A stretch of DNA of 64,000 bases from Lysinibacillus contaminans (GTDB taxonomy: Bacteria; Bacillota; Bacilli; Bacillales_A; Planococcaceae). Both the position numbers and the translations under genes were made by a program. The DNA lies in NCBI RefSeq assembly GCF_001278945.1, contig NZ_LGRV01000001.1, positions 1 through 64,000 of the forward strand, read 5' to 3'. Numbering within the stretch: position 1 is the first letter of the stretch; the number at the start of each line of letters is the position of its first letter. Shown here piece by piece: positions 51,091 through 60,050 of the stretch. The notes beneath the pieces are model-generated. The model was not told the DNA's origin. It ran no database searches and was given only the letters and a program-made list of their open reading frames with translations.

Positions 51091-53442
51091 GTGAAAATCA
51101 TGAACCTAGCTATGGCGAATATTAGAAAAAGTAAATCTGCTACCGTGTCTTTATTTGTATTTATTTTGGTTGCTGCGCTACTTCTTAATATGGGGTTAAT
51201 GGTCAATACGCAGCTAAATGCATTTTTTGACCAGAAAACTGAACAATTAAAAGATCCTCATGTAACATTTCAAATGGATCAAGCAAGTTATCATCCAGCT
51301 CATAATGAATATTTAGCAAACTATTCTGGTATAAAAGAAACTGAAACAGAAGAGATTATCAATATGCACAGTGCTAAAGTGCCTTTCGGTAATGGTGAAT
51401 TGAAGATTAATTTTGTTATTTATAATGCGGATACAAAACGTACTATTGGACCGTTGAATTTAATTGAAAAGCTGACAACCACGAGTATCAATGATATTTA
51501 TGTGCCTTACATTTTTAAAACAAATGGGGGTTATAAATTAGGTGATGACTTTACCATCACCTATCAAGATCGAGATTATGACTATCGAATTGCTGGTTTT
51601 TTAGAAACAACGATGATGGGTACAACTAACGGCGGCGTGATGAAATTCATGTTACCAGATACTGACTATCAATCACTAGCAGACGAACTAGACAATCAAT
51701 CAAAAGGTATGATGATATCTGTAGTAATGGAAGATAAAAAACAATCTCCGAAGTTAAACAATGATTTTTTTCAAAATTTAAAGAAACCTCAAACAGTGGA
51801 ATCGACTTCTTATATCTGGGGTTTAGATATTGAACTGCTTAAAAATGTAGATTCATTAGTTATTAAAATTATAGCTACAATATTAATAGCTTTTTCGGCA
51901 ATTATTGTGATTGTCTCATTAATTGTCATCAAGTTTCGTGTTTCGAATAATATTGAAGATGATATGGCAAATATGGGAGTGTTGAAATCCATTGGTTATA
52001 CAAGTAGGCAAATTCTTTCATCAATTATGCTCCAGTATTTCTTAATTACGCTTAGTGCTAGTGTAGTAGGAATTGCATTGTCATATGCTCTTATGCCTCT
52101 AATCGGAAATATTATTTCAACATTATCTGGATTAGTATGGATTAATAGCTTTGATTTGATTATTAATTTAATCAGTATTTTCTTTGTGACGATTTGTGTT
52201 GTAATCGTAACATTACTATCAGCCTTTCGAGTGCGAAAAATTTTACCTGTTGCAGCACTTCGTGGAGGTATTCAGACACACAGTTTTAGAAAAAACTATC
52301 TACCTTTGGAAAAAGCAAAAGGTGGTCTTCATTTTTCACTTGCGATTAAGTCAATGTTGGCAAATGTGAAACAAAATATCATGATACTTTTAATTATTAT
52401 GTCATTAACTTTTGCTACAGTTTTTTCTGTAGTGCTGTATTACAATATTGCTTTTGACAAGACCGCATTTGTTAACTTATTTGGCGAAGAACCGGCGAAT
52501 GTGATGATATATGCTAAGCCAGATACAGAAACAAATACAAGTGAGCTTTTAAATCATATTCAACAAATGGACCAAGTAAGGAATGTAAATATAGTTGATT
52601 TTATTTCAATAAAAATTGATGATCATTCTGTATTTACGAGTGTTACGGAAAATTTTAATCGGTTAAAAAATAATGTTGTCTACGAAGGTCGTCAGCCTAA
52701 ATATGAAAATGAAATTTCTATATCTTGGGTTGTGTCTAATCAAATTAATAAAGAAATTGGTGATACGGTTAAAGTAAAATATGGAGCTGAAACAGACAGT
52801 TATGTAATAACGGGTCTTAGTCAAACAGTTGGTAATTTAGGACAGACAGCATCATTAACAATGGACGGTATTCAGCGATTACAACCAAACTATAAAGGTA
52901 CTACACTTTTTGTTTATTTAGATGGAATATCGAATAAGGATTTTATTCAAAATGTCCAAAAACAGTACGGAAATTATATAGCTGATACATTAGATTTCGA
53001 TAAACAGATAGAAAGCCAAACAAGTATGTATACAGATGCAGTATTTGCTGTTATGGTAATCATTTTGACAATTACTGTCTTAGTTGTTGTATTGATTTTA
53101 TATCTAGTCATTCAAACAATAATTACAAAGCGTAAGAAAGAGTTTGGGGTTATGAAAGCAATTGGTTATTCAACAATTCAACTGATGAATCAAATATCTA
53201 TCAGTTTGCTACCTATAATCATCACAGGTGTTGGTATCGGTAGTTTGTTGGGGATATTCTTCACTAATCCTATGCTTTCTATTTTACTTTCAAGTGCAGG
53301 CGTTAAACGTTTGGAATTTACCATTCATTTACCGATTATTACAATGGTTTGTGTAGGGATTCTTATTTTATCTTATATTGTTTCAATGCTTGTATCTTTA
53401 AAAATTAAGAAAATATCTGCTTACGGTTTAATTACAGAATAA
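51091..53442 (+). CDS. ABC transporter permease with two FtsX-like domains
   Basis: A 783-residue membrane protein: helix 1 at about 17-37, a large outside MacB-like domain (to about 245), three helices around 250-370, a second hydrophobic start near 425-445 with a further outside domain, and three C-terminal helices (AVMVIILTITVLVVVLILYL onward). Two FtsX domains with outside loops fit mechanotransmission-type transporters and not simple importers. GTG at 51091 follows GGGGTGG. An ATG nine bases on is an alternative. Confidence 0.88.
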   Translation: MKIMNLAMANIRKSKSATVSLFVFILVAALLLNMGLMVNTQLNAFFDQKTEQLKDPHVTFQMDQASYHPAHNEYLANYSGIKETETEEIINMHSAKVPFGNGELKINFVIYNADTKRTIGPLNLIEKLTTTSINDIYVPYIFKTNGGYKLGDDFTITYQDRDYDYRIAGFLETTMMGTTNGGVMKFMLPDTDYQSLADELDNQSKGMMISVVMEDKKQSPKLNNDFFQNLKKPQTVESTSYIWGLDIELLKNVDSLVIKIIATILIAFSAIIVIVSLIVIKFRVSNNIEDDMANMGVLKSIGYTSRQILSSIMLQYFLITLSASVVGIALSYALMPLIGNIISTLSGLVWINSFDLIINLISIFFVTICVVIVTLLSAFRVRKILPVAALRGGIQTHSFRKNYLPLEKAKGGLHFSLAIKSMLANVKQNIMILLIIMSLTFATVFSVVLYYNIAFDKTAFVNLFGEEPANVMIYAKPDTETNTSELLNHIQQMDQVRNVNIVDFISIKIDDHSVFTSVTENFNRLKNNVVYEGRQPKYENEISISWVVSNQINKEIGDTVKVKYGAETDSYVITGLSQTVGNLGQTASLTMDGIQRLQPNYKGTTLFVYLDGISNKDFIQNVQKQYGNYIADTLDFDKQIESQTSMYTDAVFAVMVIILTITVLVVVLILYLVIQTIITKRKKEFGVMKAIGYSTIQLMNQISISLLPIIITGVGIGSLLGIFFTNPMLSILLSSAGVKRLEFTIHLPIITMVCVGILILSYIVSMLVSLKIKKISAYGLITE

Positions 53443-53546
53443 TGAGAATCAGAAAATCACGCATAGTTTTAGTATTAAAAATAGGATATTTTCTGTCTAA
53501 CAAAGAATGAATCTATTCTAATTTCCTATAAAACCACCAACAACTC

Positions 53547-53606
53547 TTGTGTTGCCACATACACACCATACATTGTGAAGCGGTGCATGGTTGGAGTTAG
53601 TATAAT
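53547..53606 (+). repeat. rlmCD-tail repeat, copy 4
   Basis: TTGTGTTGCCACATACAC identical to copy 1, then ACATTGTGAAGCGG and TGGTTGGAGTTAGTATAAT. One base is missing after GCGGT, breaking the reading frame, so this copy is decayed. A terminator follows 15 bp on. Confidence 0.9.
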
Positions 53607-53621
53607 TAAACAGTTAAATGA

Positions 53622-53673
53622 AAAAGCAGATGGTTTAGAAGTACGATAATGTACTTCTAAATAATCTGCTTTT
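53622..53673 (+). terminator. Terminator behind rlmCD-tail copy 4
   Basis: AAAAGCAGAT and TTAGAAGTAC pair with GTACTTCTAA and ATCTGCTTTT, with a three-base internal bulge on each side. Confidence 0.88.
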
Positions 53674-54063
53674 GCTTTTACATTTCCCATATAAATGAAG
53701 ATACTATTGTTGGAGAAAATTGATCAAAATTATAAAATGAAATCGTAACTTTTTATATTACCCTTCCTTAGCGAAAAATATCATTCAATAACAACGTCAT
53801 TAACAAGAGTGAAAATATCGTTGAAGCGGACATTGTTTGAAGATAAATTAATAAAGCTAGGGTATACTTTAAAAATGATTTAATACATTTAGCTCGCAGA
53901 CATTTATGGAATGTCCACAGATATTCCTAACCCTATTAGGTACTAGTGGACTTAATCTAATAATTATTAAACATGGCTTAAGTGTTAAAGAAATAGGAGC
54001 TTTTTTGCTTTTAATTTTGGGATGAGAGTTTGACAATGTATCCCATAATGAGAGGATTTGAAT

Positions 54064-55038
54064 TTGAAAATGATAGATAATTTTTGGCGTGATTTACCAC
54101 GACCATTTTTTGTACTTGCACCAATGGAAGATGTGACAGATGTTGTTTTTCGTCACGTAGTAAGTGAAGCCGGTCGACCGGATGTATTTTTCACAGAGTT
54201 TACAAACTCGGATAGCTATTGTCATCCAGAGGGCATGAAAAGTGTGCGTGGCCGTTTAATTTTTACAGAAGATGAACAGCCAATAGTGGCACATATTTGG
54301 GGGGATAATCCCGAATATTTCCGTCAAATGAGTATTGGCATGGCAGAGCTAGGATTTAAAGGCATCGATATTAATATGGGCTGCCCTGTACCGAATGTAG
54401 CAACGAGAGGGAAAGGTAGCGGCCTTATCCTACGTCCTGAAGTTTCGGCAGAGCTTATTCAAGCAGCTAAAGTGGGCGGACTACCTGTCAGTGTGAAAAC
54501 TCGACTTGGCTATAAGGACGTCGATGAGTGGAAAGAGTGGCTAACACATATTTTAAAACAGGATATTGCGAATCTTTCTATTCATTTACGTACAAGAAAG
54601 GAAATGAGCCAAGTAGATGCGCATTGGGAGCTGATCCCAGACATAAAAAAATTACGTGATGAAATAGCCCCAAATACGCTATTAACAATCAATGGCGACA
54701 TTCCTGATCGTCAGACTGGTCTAGAGCTTGCGAAAGAATATGGTATTGATGGCGTTATGATCGGGCGAGGTATTTTTAAAAATCCTTTTGCTTTTGAAAA
54801 AGAGCCAAAAGAGCATAGCAGTAAAGAGTACCTTGATCTTTTAAGACTGCAGCTTGATCTTCAAGATCAATATGCGGAAGCACTACCACGTTCAATCACA
54901 GGGCTTCATCGCTTTTTCAAAATTTATGTTAAAGGATTCCGTGGAGCTGGTGAATTAAGAAATCAATTGATGAACACGAAATCAACAGATGAAGTACGTA
55001 TATTACTTGATACTTTTGAAGCAAACAATGTTGATTGA
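54064..55038 (+). CDS. dus: tRNA-dihydrouridine synthase family protein
   Basis: About 324 residues, a flavin-dependent enzyme that reduces uridines of tRNA. A TIM barrel starts with [37 protein letters not shown] carries the catalytic Cys, SVKTRLGY and TINGDI bind FMN and substrate, and [15 protein letters not shown] closes the barrel. The C-terminal helical domain binds tRNA. GAGAGG upstream favours TTG at 54064 (MKMIDNF) over TTG 54058; ATG 54070 is possible. It bounds the accessory region on the right. Confidence 0.9.
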   Translation: MKMIDNFWRDLPRPFFVLAPMEDVTDVVFRHVVSEAGRPDVFFTEFTNSDSYCHPEGMKSVRGRLIFTEDEQPIVAHIWGDNPEYFRQMSIGMAELGFKGIDINMGCPVPNVATRGKGSGLILRPEVSAELIQAAKVGGLPVSVKTRLGYKDVDEWKEWLTHILKQDIANLSIHLRTRKEMSQVDAHWELIPDIKKLRDEIAPNTLLTINGDIPDRQTGLELAKEYGIDGVMIGRGIFKNPFAFEKEPKEHSSKEYLDLLRLQLDLQDQYAEALPRSITGLHRFFKIYVKGFRGAGELRNQLMNTKSTDEVRILLDTFEANNVD

Positions 55039-55138
55039 TGCTGGATGATAGAGTGAAATAACTGCAATAAGTATCTTTAGTTTTATGAGCAATTGAATAG
55101 TAACTCTGCTACATCAAATAAAGTTGTGCATACCATGT

Positions 55139-55199
55139 GGATAAAGGATTAGAGAAAAGGGGATATCCCTATCTCTAAATCTTTTATCCACTTTTAATT
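55139..55199 (+). terminator. Hairpin after dus
   Basis: GGATAAAGGATTAGAGA pairs imperfectly with TCTCTAAATCTTTTATCC around a GGGATATCCC centre, then a short T-rich stretch. The remaining gap to 55434 is AT-rich and shows no ORF; TATAAT at 55380-55385 may be a -10 element for the next gene. Confidence 0.6.
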
Positions 55200-55434
55200 T
55201 GTAACGCCAAAGACTTTGAGGGAGCCCGATACAGTAAAAAGAAGGGGTTTTTTTGATTCTTAAGTTGCTTTAGATTTTTTAATACAATTCAATCGTGACG
55301 AAAATTTTATTTTTTAGATTAAAGTGTATTAATTATTATTCTTTTTTGAGAACTTTAATAATTTTAATTATTATGTTACTATAATTTGGCAACAAGAAAA
55401 ACCTTATTATAAGGGAAATAAAAGGAGCTTGTTT

Positions 55435-56235
55435 ATGAAGAGGTTAGATGGAAAAGTGGCAGTTATTACTGGAGGAGCTTCTGGTATTGGATTAGGAACC
55501 GTACTGCGTTTGGTAGAAGATGGCGCTTCCGTTGTTGTAGCTGATGTAAACTACGAGGCTGCACAACAAGTTGTGGAAGACATCACCAAAGACGGCGGAC
55601 AAGCAATTGCTGTAAAAGTAGATGTTTCTGTAGAAGCTGAAGTAAAAGATATGATTGAAGCAGCTGTAAAAACTTATGGCAGATTGGATATCCTTCATAA
55701 TAATGCAGCATGGGGACCAATTAATGACAAGGAAATTCCTGATATGGATGTGGAGATGTGGGATCGGGTTATGGGCATCAATTTACGCGGTCCGATGTTA
55801 GGTTGTAAATATGCAATCCCCGAGATGATAAAAATTGGTGGAGGTACCATTATTAATACAGCTTCAGCAAATGGTAAAGTAGGAGACTATGAACGTACTG
55901 CTTATTCTGCTTCTAAAGCTGGTTTAATGTCTCTAACACGTTCTGTTGCTACTCAACACGGAAAAGATAACATTCGTTGTAACTCTATTTTGCCAGGGCT
56001 TATTCTAACACCTGCAACTAAAAGAAAGTTCTCTAAAGAATTAATGGAATTAATGGAAGAAGGAAACTTATTACCATCTATTGGTGGACCAGAGGATATC
56101 GCTGCTTTAGTATCATTCCTTGTATCCGATGAAGGTAAATATATTACAGGGCAAGAAATTAACTGTGATGGTGGGGTACTTGTTCGTGCAGGTGCTGGTG
56201 CAATCATGAAATATGTACGCGATCGTCAAAACTAA
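55435..56235 (+). CDS. Short-chain dehydrogenase/reductase (classical SDR)
   Basis: A 266-residue SDR, 264 from the chosen ATG. The nucleotide site TGGASGIG lies at 12-19 with Asp38 in VVADVN favouring NAD, NNA at 89-91, and the catalytic Ser144-Tyr157-Lys161 (NTASANG, YSASK). The substrate is an alcohol or ketone that cannot be named. AAAGGAG lies eight bases before the ATG at 55435. It precedes two transporter genes but is separated from them by a terminator. Confidence 0.92.
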   Translation: MKRLDGKVAVITGGASGIGLGTVLRLVEDGASVVVADVNYEAAQQVVEDITKDGGQAIAVKVDVSVEAEVKDMIEAAVKTYGRLDILHNNAAWGPINDKEIPDMDVEMWDRVMGINLRGPMLGCKYAIPEMIKIGGGTIINTASANGKVGDYERTAYSASKAGLMSLTRSVATQHGKDNIRCNSILPGLILTPATKRKFSKELMELMEEGNLLPSIGGPEDIAALVSFLVSDEGKYITGQEINCDGGVLVRAGAGAIMKYVRDRQN

Positions 56236-56252
56236 ATCGCTTATTTAAAAAA

Positions 56253-56300
56253 GTACCAGGTACAGAACAATTCTGAATTGTCCTGTATCTGGTGTTATTT
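56253..56300 (+). terminator. Terminator after the SDR gene
   Basis: The stem ACCAGGTACAGAACAATT with AATTGTCCTGTATCTGGT, three-base loop, then TTATTT. The remaining gap to 56597 holds no supported ORF. Confidence 0.75.
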
Positions 56301-56597
56301 AAATAATTGTTAAAAGTACCTGTGCCGTTTGTATCTTCAATACCTCTTACTGCCTCACTATCTTTAGGTTGCTATTCATATCGATAAGCATGTGCACCTA
56401 AAAGAAATGCATCTTTAGCTTTTTATTTTCCCTCAGTCCTTTTTATGCTAAAGTTTTTGGTAAATGTGCAACACTTGCACTATCTTGATTAAAAATTGAG
56501 TTAGCCAATTCAAATCATAAAACAATTCTTAATAACAGGTTTACACAGTCACCTGAAATTCATATATATAGATAAAAGCTAATAGGAGTAGAAATCA

Positions 56598-57878
56598 TTG
56601 GAAAAACAAAATAGCAGATACAGATGGGTTGTATTTGTTTCTGTATTGTTTACTTATTTGTTAATGGCGAGCCAGCGGACTGCTCCAGGATTGATTACAG
56701 ACCAATTGATGAGGGATTTTCATGTAACAGCATCAACGATTGGTTTATTAACCAGTATACAATTCTTTGTATACACGAGTTTGCAAATTCCGATGGGGAT
56801 ATTGGCTGATCGGTATGGACCAAACTTTTTTCTAATTATCGGTGCCACACTTACAGGTTTAGGTACAATCATTTATAGTCTTAGTACACATGAATTGATT
56901 CTGTTTTTTGCTAGAATACTCACTGGCATAGGGGATGCAACCATATGGGTGAATATGGTGTTAATTTTGGCTCAATGGTTTCATAAAAAGGAATTTGTTC
57001 GATTAATTGGCCTGGCGGGCATGACAGGAAGTCTAGGTTTCTTATTGGCGACAGTCCCTTTCTCCGCATGGATACATTTACTTGGTTGGAGGTCAGCATT
57101 TTTCTCAGCGGGACTACTATTATGTTTCTGTGGCTTATTCCTTTATTTTGTACTAGTAAAAAAAGCAAAACGAATCTTTGTGGATGAACCGGTAGCTGGA
57201 ACAGAAGAAGTACAACGTGAAAAAGTATTAGTTTTACTACGAAGGATTTTTTCAAGTCGGCAAGCATGGTCATTATTCTTTTGTCATTTTGGCGTAGTTG
57301 GCGGTTATGTAGGGTTTATCAGTTCTTGGGCAGTACCATATGGGATGAATATGTACGAGATGACACGCTCAGATGCAAGTCAAATGATTATGATCGGTCT
57401 TATCGGGGCACTTATTGGAGCCCCTCTAGCTAGTTGGATTTCAAGCCGATTAGATACAATAAAAAGACCATATATTGTCGTTCATATCACTGTTTTATTC
57501 GGTTGGTTTTCTTTCCTTTTATTTAATGGACACCCGTCATTTTTCATGTTAATTATTCTTTTCTTTATCATTGGCTTTGGATATGGGGCAAGTGCATTAA
57601 CCTTTGCAGCTGTACGTCAATCTTTCCCTATAAAAGAATCTGGCATTGTTTCTGGGTTTGCGAATACGGGGGGCTTTCTAAGTGCTGTATTGCTACCAAT
57701 CATTTTTGGCTATATATTGGATTATTTTCAAGCTACTTCAGGTAATCAGAGTGATGGATACTACTATGGTTTCATCATACCAGTTATCTTCTCCATAATT
57801 GGCTTGATTGGAGTGATTTCTTATAAGGAAAAGCGTCAGGAAACAGGAGATAAAACAAATATCAATATATTAAACTAA
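56598..57878 (+). CDS. MFS transporter
   Basis: A 426-residue major facilitator with about twelve helices. The motif GILADRYGP (about 70-78) between helices 2 and 3 and ARILTGIGDATIW in helix 4 are MFS marks, and a central basic loop (AKRIFVDEPVAGTEEVQREK) splits the halves. Similarity in style is to the organic-anion or cyanate-type porters, but the substrate is unknown. The start is TTG with TAGGAG nine bases upstream. No terminator is obvious after it. Confidence 0.85.
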   Translation: MEKQNSRYRWVVFVSVLFTYLLMASQRTAPGLITDQLMRDFHVTASTIGLLTSIQFFVYTSLQIPMGILADRYGPNFFLIIGATLTGLGTIIYSLSTHELILFFARILTGIGDATIWVNMVLILAQWFHKKEFVRLIGLAGMTGSLGFLLATVPFSAWIHLLGWRSAFFSAGLLLCFCGLFLYFVLVKKAKRIFVDEPVAGTEEVQREKVLVLLRRIFSSRQAWSLFFCHFGVVGGYVGFISSWAVPYGMNMYEMTRSDASQMIMIGLIGALIGAPLASWISSRLDTIKRPYIVVHITVLFGWFSFLLFNGHPSFFMLIILFFIIGFGYGASALTFAAVRQSFPIKESGIVSGFANTGGFLSAVLLPIIFGYILDYFQATSGNQSDGYYYGFIIPVIFSIIGLIGVISYKEKRQETGDKTNINILN

Positions 57879-57892
57879 AGATTCTAGCGAGT

Positions 57893-58020
57893 AAGTAACA
57901 ACGTGGACATTTGCACCGAAAGTACAGCGACAGGAGCATGACGCATGAACGTGAAGAATGAGAGCGCACATATTTTGCAGGCTCATGCGGAACGTGCGGC
58001 CAGCCCGAATGTATAGGAAA
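57893..58020 (+). repeat. GC-rich intergenic element, possibly a dispersed repeat
   Basis: A locally GC-rich 125-bp patch in AT-rich DNA, with related internal segments CATGAACGTG and GCGGAACGTGCGG and no ORF. It resembles dispersed intergenic elements I recall from Planococcaceae genomes, but only one copy is in the window. Confidence 0.4.
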
Positions 58021-58120
58021 TATTATGAAGAATTCTTTAGTTCAACTTAGATAACTTTAATATTAATTTTTTTATAGAAAAGCATATTTTAATATGTTAG
58101 AATAACAATAAAAATAATGA

Positions 58121-58152
58121 TCCTTTAATACGGTCCAGAGAGGCTGAAAAGG
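58121..58152 (+). promoter_or_regulatory. PyrR-binding loop, site 1 (anti-antiterminator)
   Basis: GGTCCAGAGAGGCT (58132-58145) matches the PyrR RNA pattern ARUCCNGNGAGGYU at 13 of 14 positions, within a hairpin closed by CCTTT/AAAGG. Downstream GGGC...TGA can pair with TCA-T-GCCC (58193-58200) as an antiterminator. Confidence 0.8.
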
Positions 58153-58194
58153 GCTGCGTGATATTTTAAATATTTTTAATATCTTTGTTTATTC

Positions 58195-58233
58195 ATGCCC
58201 TTTTGTCTTATCTGACGGAAGGGTATTTTTTTT
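58195..58233 (+). terminator. PyrR-controlled attenuator terminator
   Basis: ATGCCCTTTTGTC pairs with GACGGAAGGGTAT (G-U pairs allowed), followed by seven or more T. Its 5' arm overlaps the proposed antiterminator. Confidence 0.85.
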
Positions 58234-58265
58234 GCTTTTATAGCTGTGGTTACACAACTAAAGTA

Positions 58266-58302
58266 CCTCTTTTAAAGTAAGTCCCGTGAGGCTTAAAAGG
58301 AG
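58266..58302 (+). promoter_or_regulatory. PyrR-binding loop, site 2
   Basis: AGTCCCGTGAGGCT (58280-58293) matches ARUCCNGNGAGGYU at all 14 positions, in a hairpin CTCTTTTAA/TTAAAAGGAG. No second terminator with a T run follows before the start codon at 58387. Confidence 0.78.
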
Positions 58303-58386
58303 AATGGAATAGTTTTATTTAATAGATACATCCATTCAGAAATAAAAGAGAATTATTGCATCTAGAAAACACTGGAGGAAATAGGA

Positions 58387-59595
58387 ATGGATTATCGAAA
58401 AAAAACCGTGGTCGCATCGGTAGCTGGTTTAACATTAGAAGGCATGGACATCATGTTTATCTCATTTGCGATGACAATGATTATTGCAGAATTTAACATT
58501 GATTTAGCAACTGGGGGACTTATTTCTTCTATAACGAATATAGGGATGTTATTAGGAGGAATCATTTTTGGAGTATTAGCGGATAAGTATGGAAGGGTAA
58601 AAGTTTTTACTTATACCGTGATATTGTTTGCAATCGGAACAGCTTTAACCGGATTAGCAACAAGTATTGAACAAGTTTATTTATTTAGATTCATCGCCGG
58701 AATAGGTGCTGGAGGAGAATATGGGATTGGTATGGCGCTTGTTGCAGAGGCCTGGCCGAAGAATAAACAAGGAAGAGCATCTTCATATGTCAGTGTAGGT
58801 GCTCAATATGGTGTCATTTTAGCAGCGTTGTTAAGTGCTATCATTCTTCCTACTTTAGGATGGAGAGCATTGTTCTTTGTTGGTGTAGTACCTGTTATTT
58901 TTGCCTTTATTGTACGTAAGAATTTAGATGAATCACCAGAGTGGCTCGCTGCTCAGAAGAATAAAAAAATAAGTAACAAAAAAGAAAAGGGTAAGTTGGT
59001 TCAATTGTTTGAAACGCCACGAACAGCAATTACGACAATCTCTTTAATAGTAATGGCAACTGTTCAAATTGCCGGTTATAACGGGTTAATGATTTGGCTT
59101 CCATCTATGTTGCAACAATCACAGGGTTTATCTGTTTCAAGCTCAGCGCTTTGGACAATTAGTACGGCAGTTGGCATGATTATTGGTATGTTAACTTTTG
59201 GACTATTCCTGGATCGATTTGGGCCAAAGCGTGCCTTTGGAGTTTTCCTTATTGCCTCTGCATGTGCTGTGTTTTTATACTCATATGCAACTGGTAGTAT
59301 GGGAGTATTAATAGGTGGTGCAATTGTCGGATTCTTCTCAAATGGAATGTTCGCCGGGTATGGGGCGTTAATTGGTAGTCTATATCCCGTTCAGATTCGA
59401 AGTACGGCAACAAACACGATTTTCAACTTCGGTAGAGCTATAGGCGGTTTTTCACCAATCTTTGTCGGCTATATTCTACAAAGTTATGATATGAAAGTCG
59501 CGATGCTCTATTTAGCAGGCTTATATTGTATTTCCTTTATTATTATGATCACGCTTAAAAAAGGTGACTTAGAGAATGTGCGTGAAGCTCTATAA
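58387..59595 (+). CDS. MFS transporter under PyrR-type leader control
   Basis: A 402-residue MFS permease of the metabolite:H+ symporter style. GMDIMFISFAM in helix 1, GVLADKYGRVKVF (about 62-74), RFIAGIGAGGEYGIGMAL in helix 4 and LFLDRFGPKRAF in the second half are all typical. The leader carries two PyrR-binding motifs, so the substrate may be a pyrimidine or precursor such as uracil, orotate or dihydroorotate. This is inference from regulation, not from sequence similarity. CTGGAGGAAATAGG precedes the ATG. A strong terminator follows. Confidence 0.85.
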   Translation: MDYRKKTVVASVAGLTLEGMDIMFISFAMTMIIAEFNIDLATGGLISSITNIGMLLGGIIFGVLADKYGRVKVFTYTVILFAIGTALTGLATSIEQVYLFRFIAGIGAGGEYGIGMALVAEAWPKNKQGRASSYVSVGAQYGVILAALLSAIILPTLGWRALFFVGVVPVIFAFIVRKNLDESPEWLAAQKNKKISNKKEKGKLVQLFETPRTAITTISLIVMATVQIAGYNGLMIWLPSMLQQSQGLSVSSSALWTISTAVGMIIGMLTFGLFLDRFGPKRAFGVFLIASACAVFLYSYATGSMGVLIGGAIVGFFSNGMFAGYGALIGSLYPVQIRSTATNTIFNFGRAIGGFSPIFVGYILQSYDMKVAMLYLAGLYCISFIIMITLKKGDLENVREAL

Positions 59596-59637
59596 CCAAA
59601 TGAAAAATAAAATATAACAAAAAATACATTTATTTAT

Positions 59638-59679
59638 CCATCGATTGAAATGCATTTGCGTTTCAATCGATGGTTTTTT
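59638..59679 (+). terminator. Terminator after the PyrR-controlled MFS gene
   Basis: A perfect 13-bp stem CCATCGATTGAAA/TTTCAATCGATGG, 10-nt loop, then six T. Confidence 0.93.
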
Positions 59680-60050
59680 ATTACTATAGGTTATGTTGCA
59701 GCGAAGAAATAAACCTCTACCATTTAAAACAAACCTCTTAATTAGTATACAGTCATGGTAATCAAGAAAATAAAGTAAGAATAACATGCAGGAGTAAAGA
59801 GAATGGATGCATATCAACCATTCTTTACTCCTGTTTTTTTATGCCTGTTACAACCTGATTTACAGGGTATACTAAAACAGTAAGAAGTTAGGTATAATTA
59901 AACATTGAGAAAAGGTATGTGGGGTTCTATAAGCTCTTTATATTTGGATAAAGAATGAATAAAAAAGCCACCGAAGGCATTAAATTATAATTGGTAGTAG
60001 ATACATAATGTTTAGATTAAAGCTAGTAACGAAAGGAAGACAAACCTGCA
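59680..60050. other. Gene-free interval with an orphan terminator
   Basis: A second terminator, CAGGAGTAAA...GAATGG paired with CCATTC...TTTACTCCTG (59790-59830) and a T run, has no gene before it; a small RNA or lost gene is possible. TATAAT at 59893-59898 could be the -10 element of the IclR gene, though its -35 is weak. Confidence 0.5.

Larger units (their letters stand above)
53443..54063. other. Gene-free interval holding rlmCD-tail copy 4
   Basis: Contains repeat copy 4 and its terminator. Beyond 53674 there is AT-rich DNA with one 39-codon frame (53906-54025) that lacks a ribosome site and may be a gene fragment or chance. The accessory region seems to end before dus. Confidence 0.5.

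Noticed and set aside
53906-54025. 39-codon frame rich in Leu and Ile before dus
   Set aside because: No ribosome site; may be the fragment of a membrane-protein gene, but evidence is too thin.
37628-54063. A complete integrative element or prophage
   Set aside because: No integrase, relaxase, replication, capsid or terminase gene is present; only repeats suggest past insertion.
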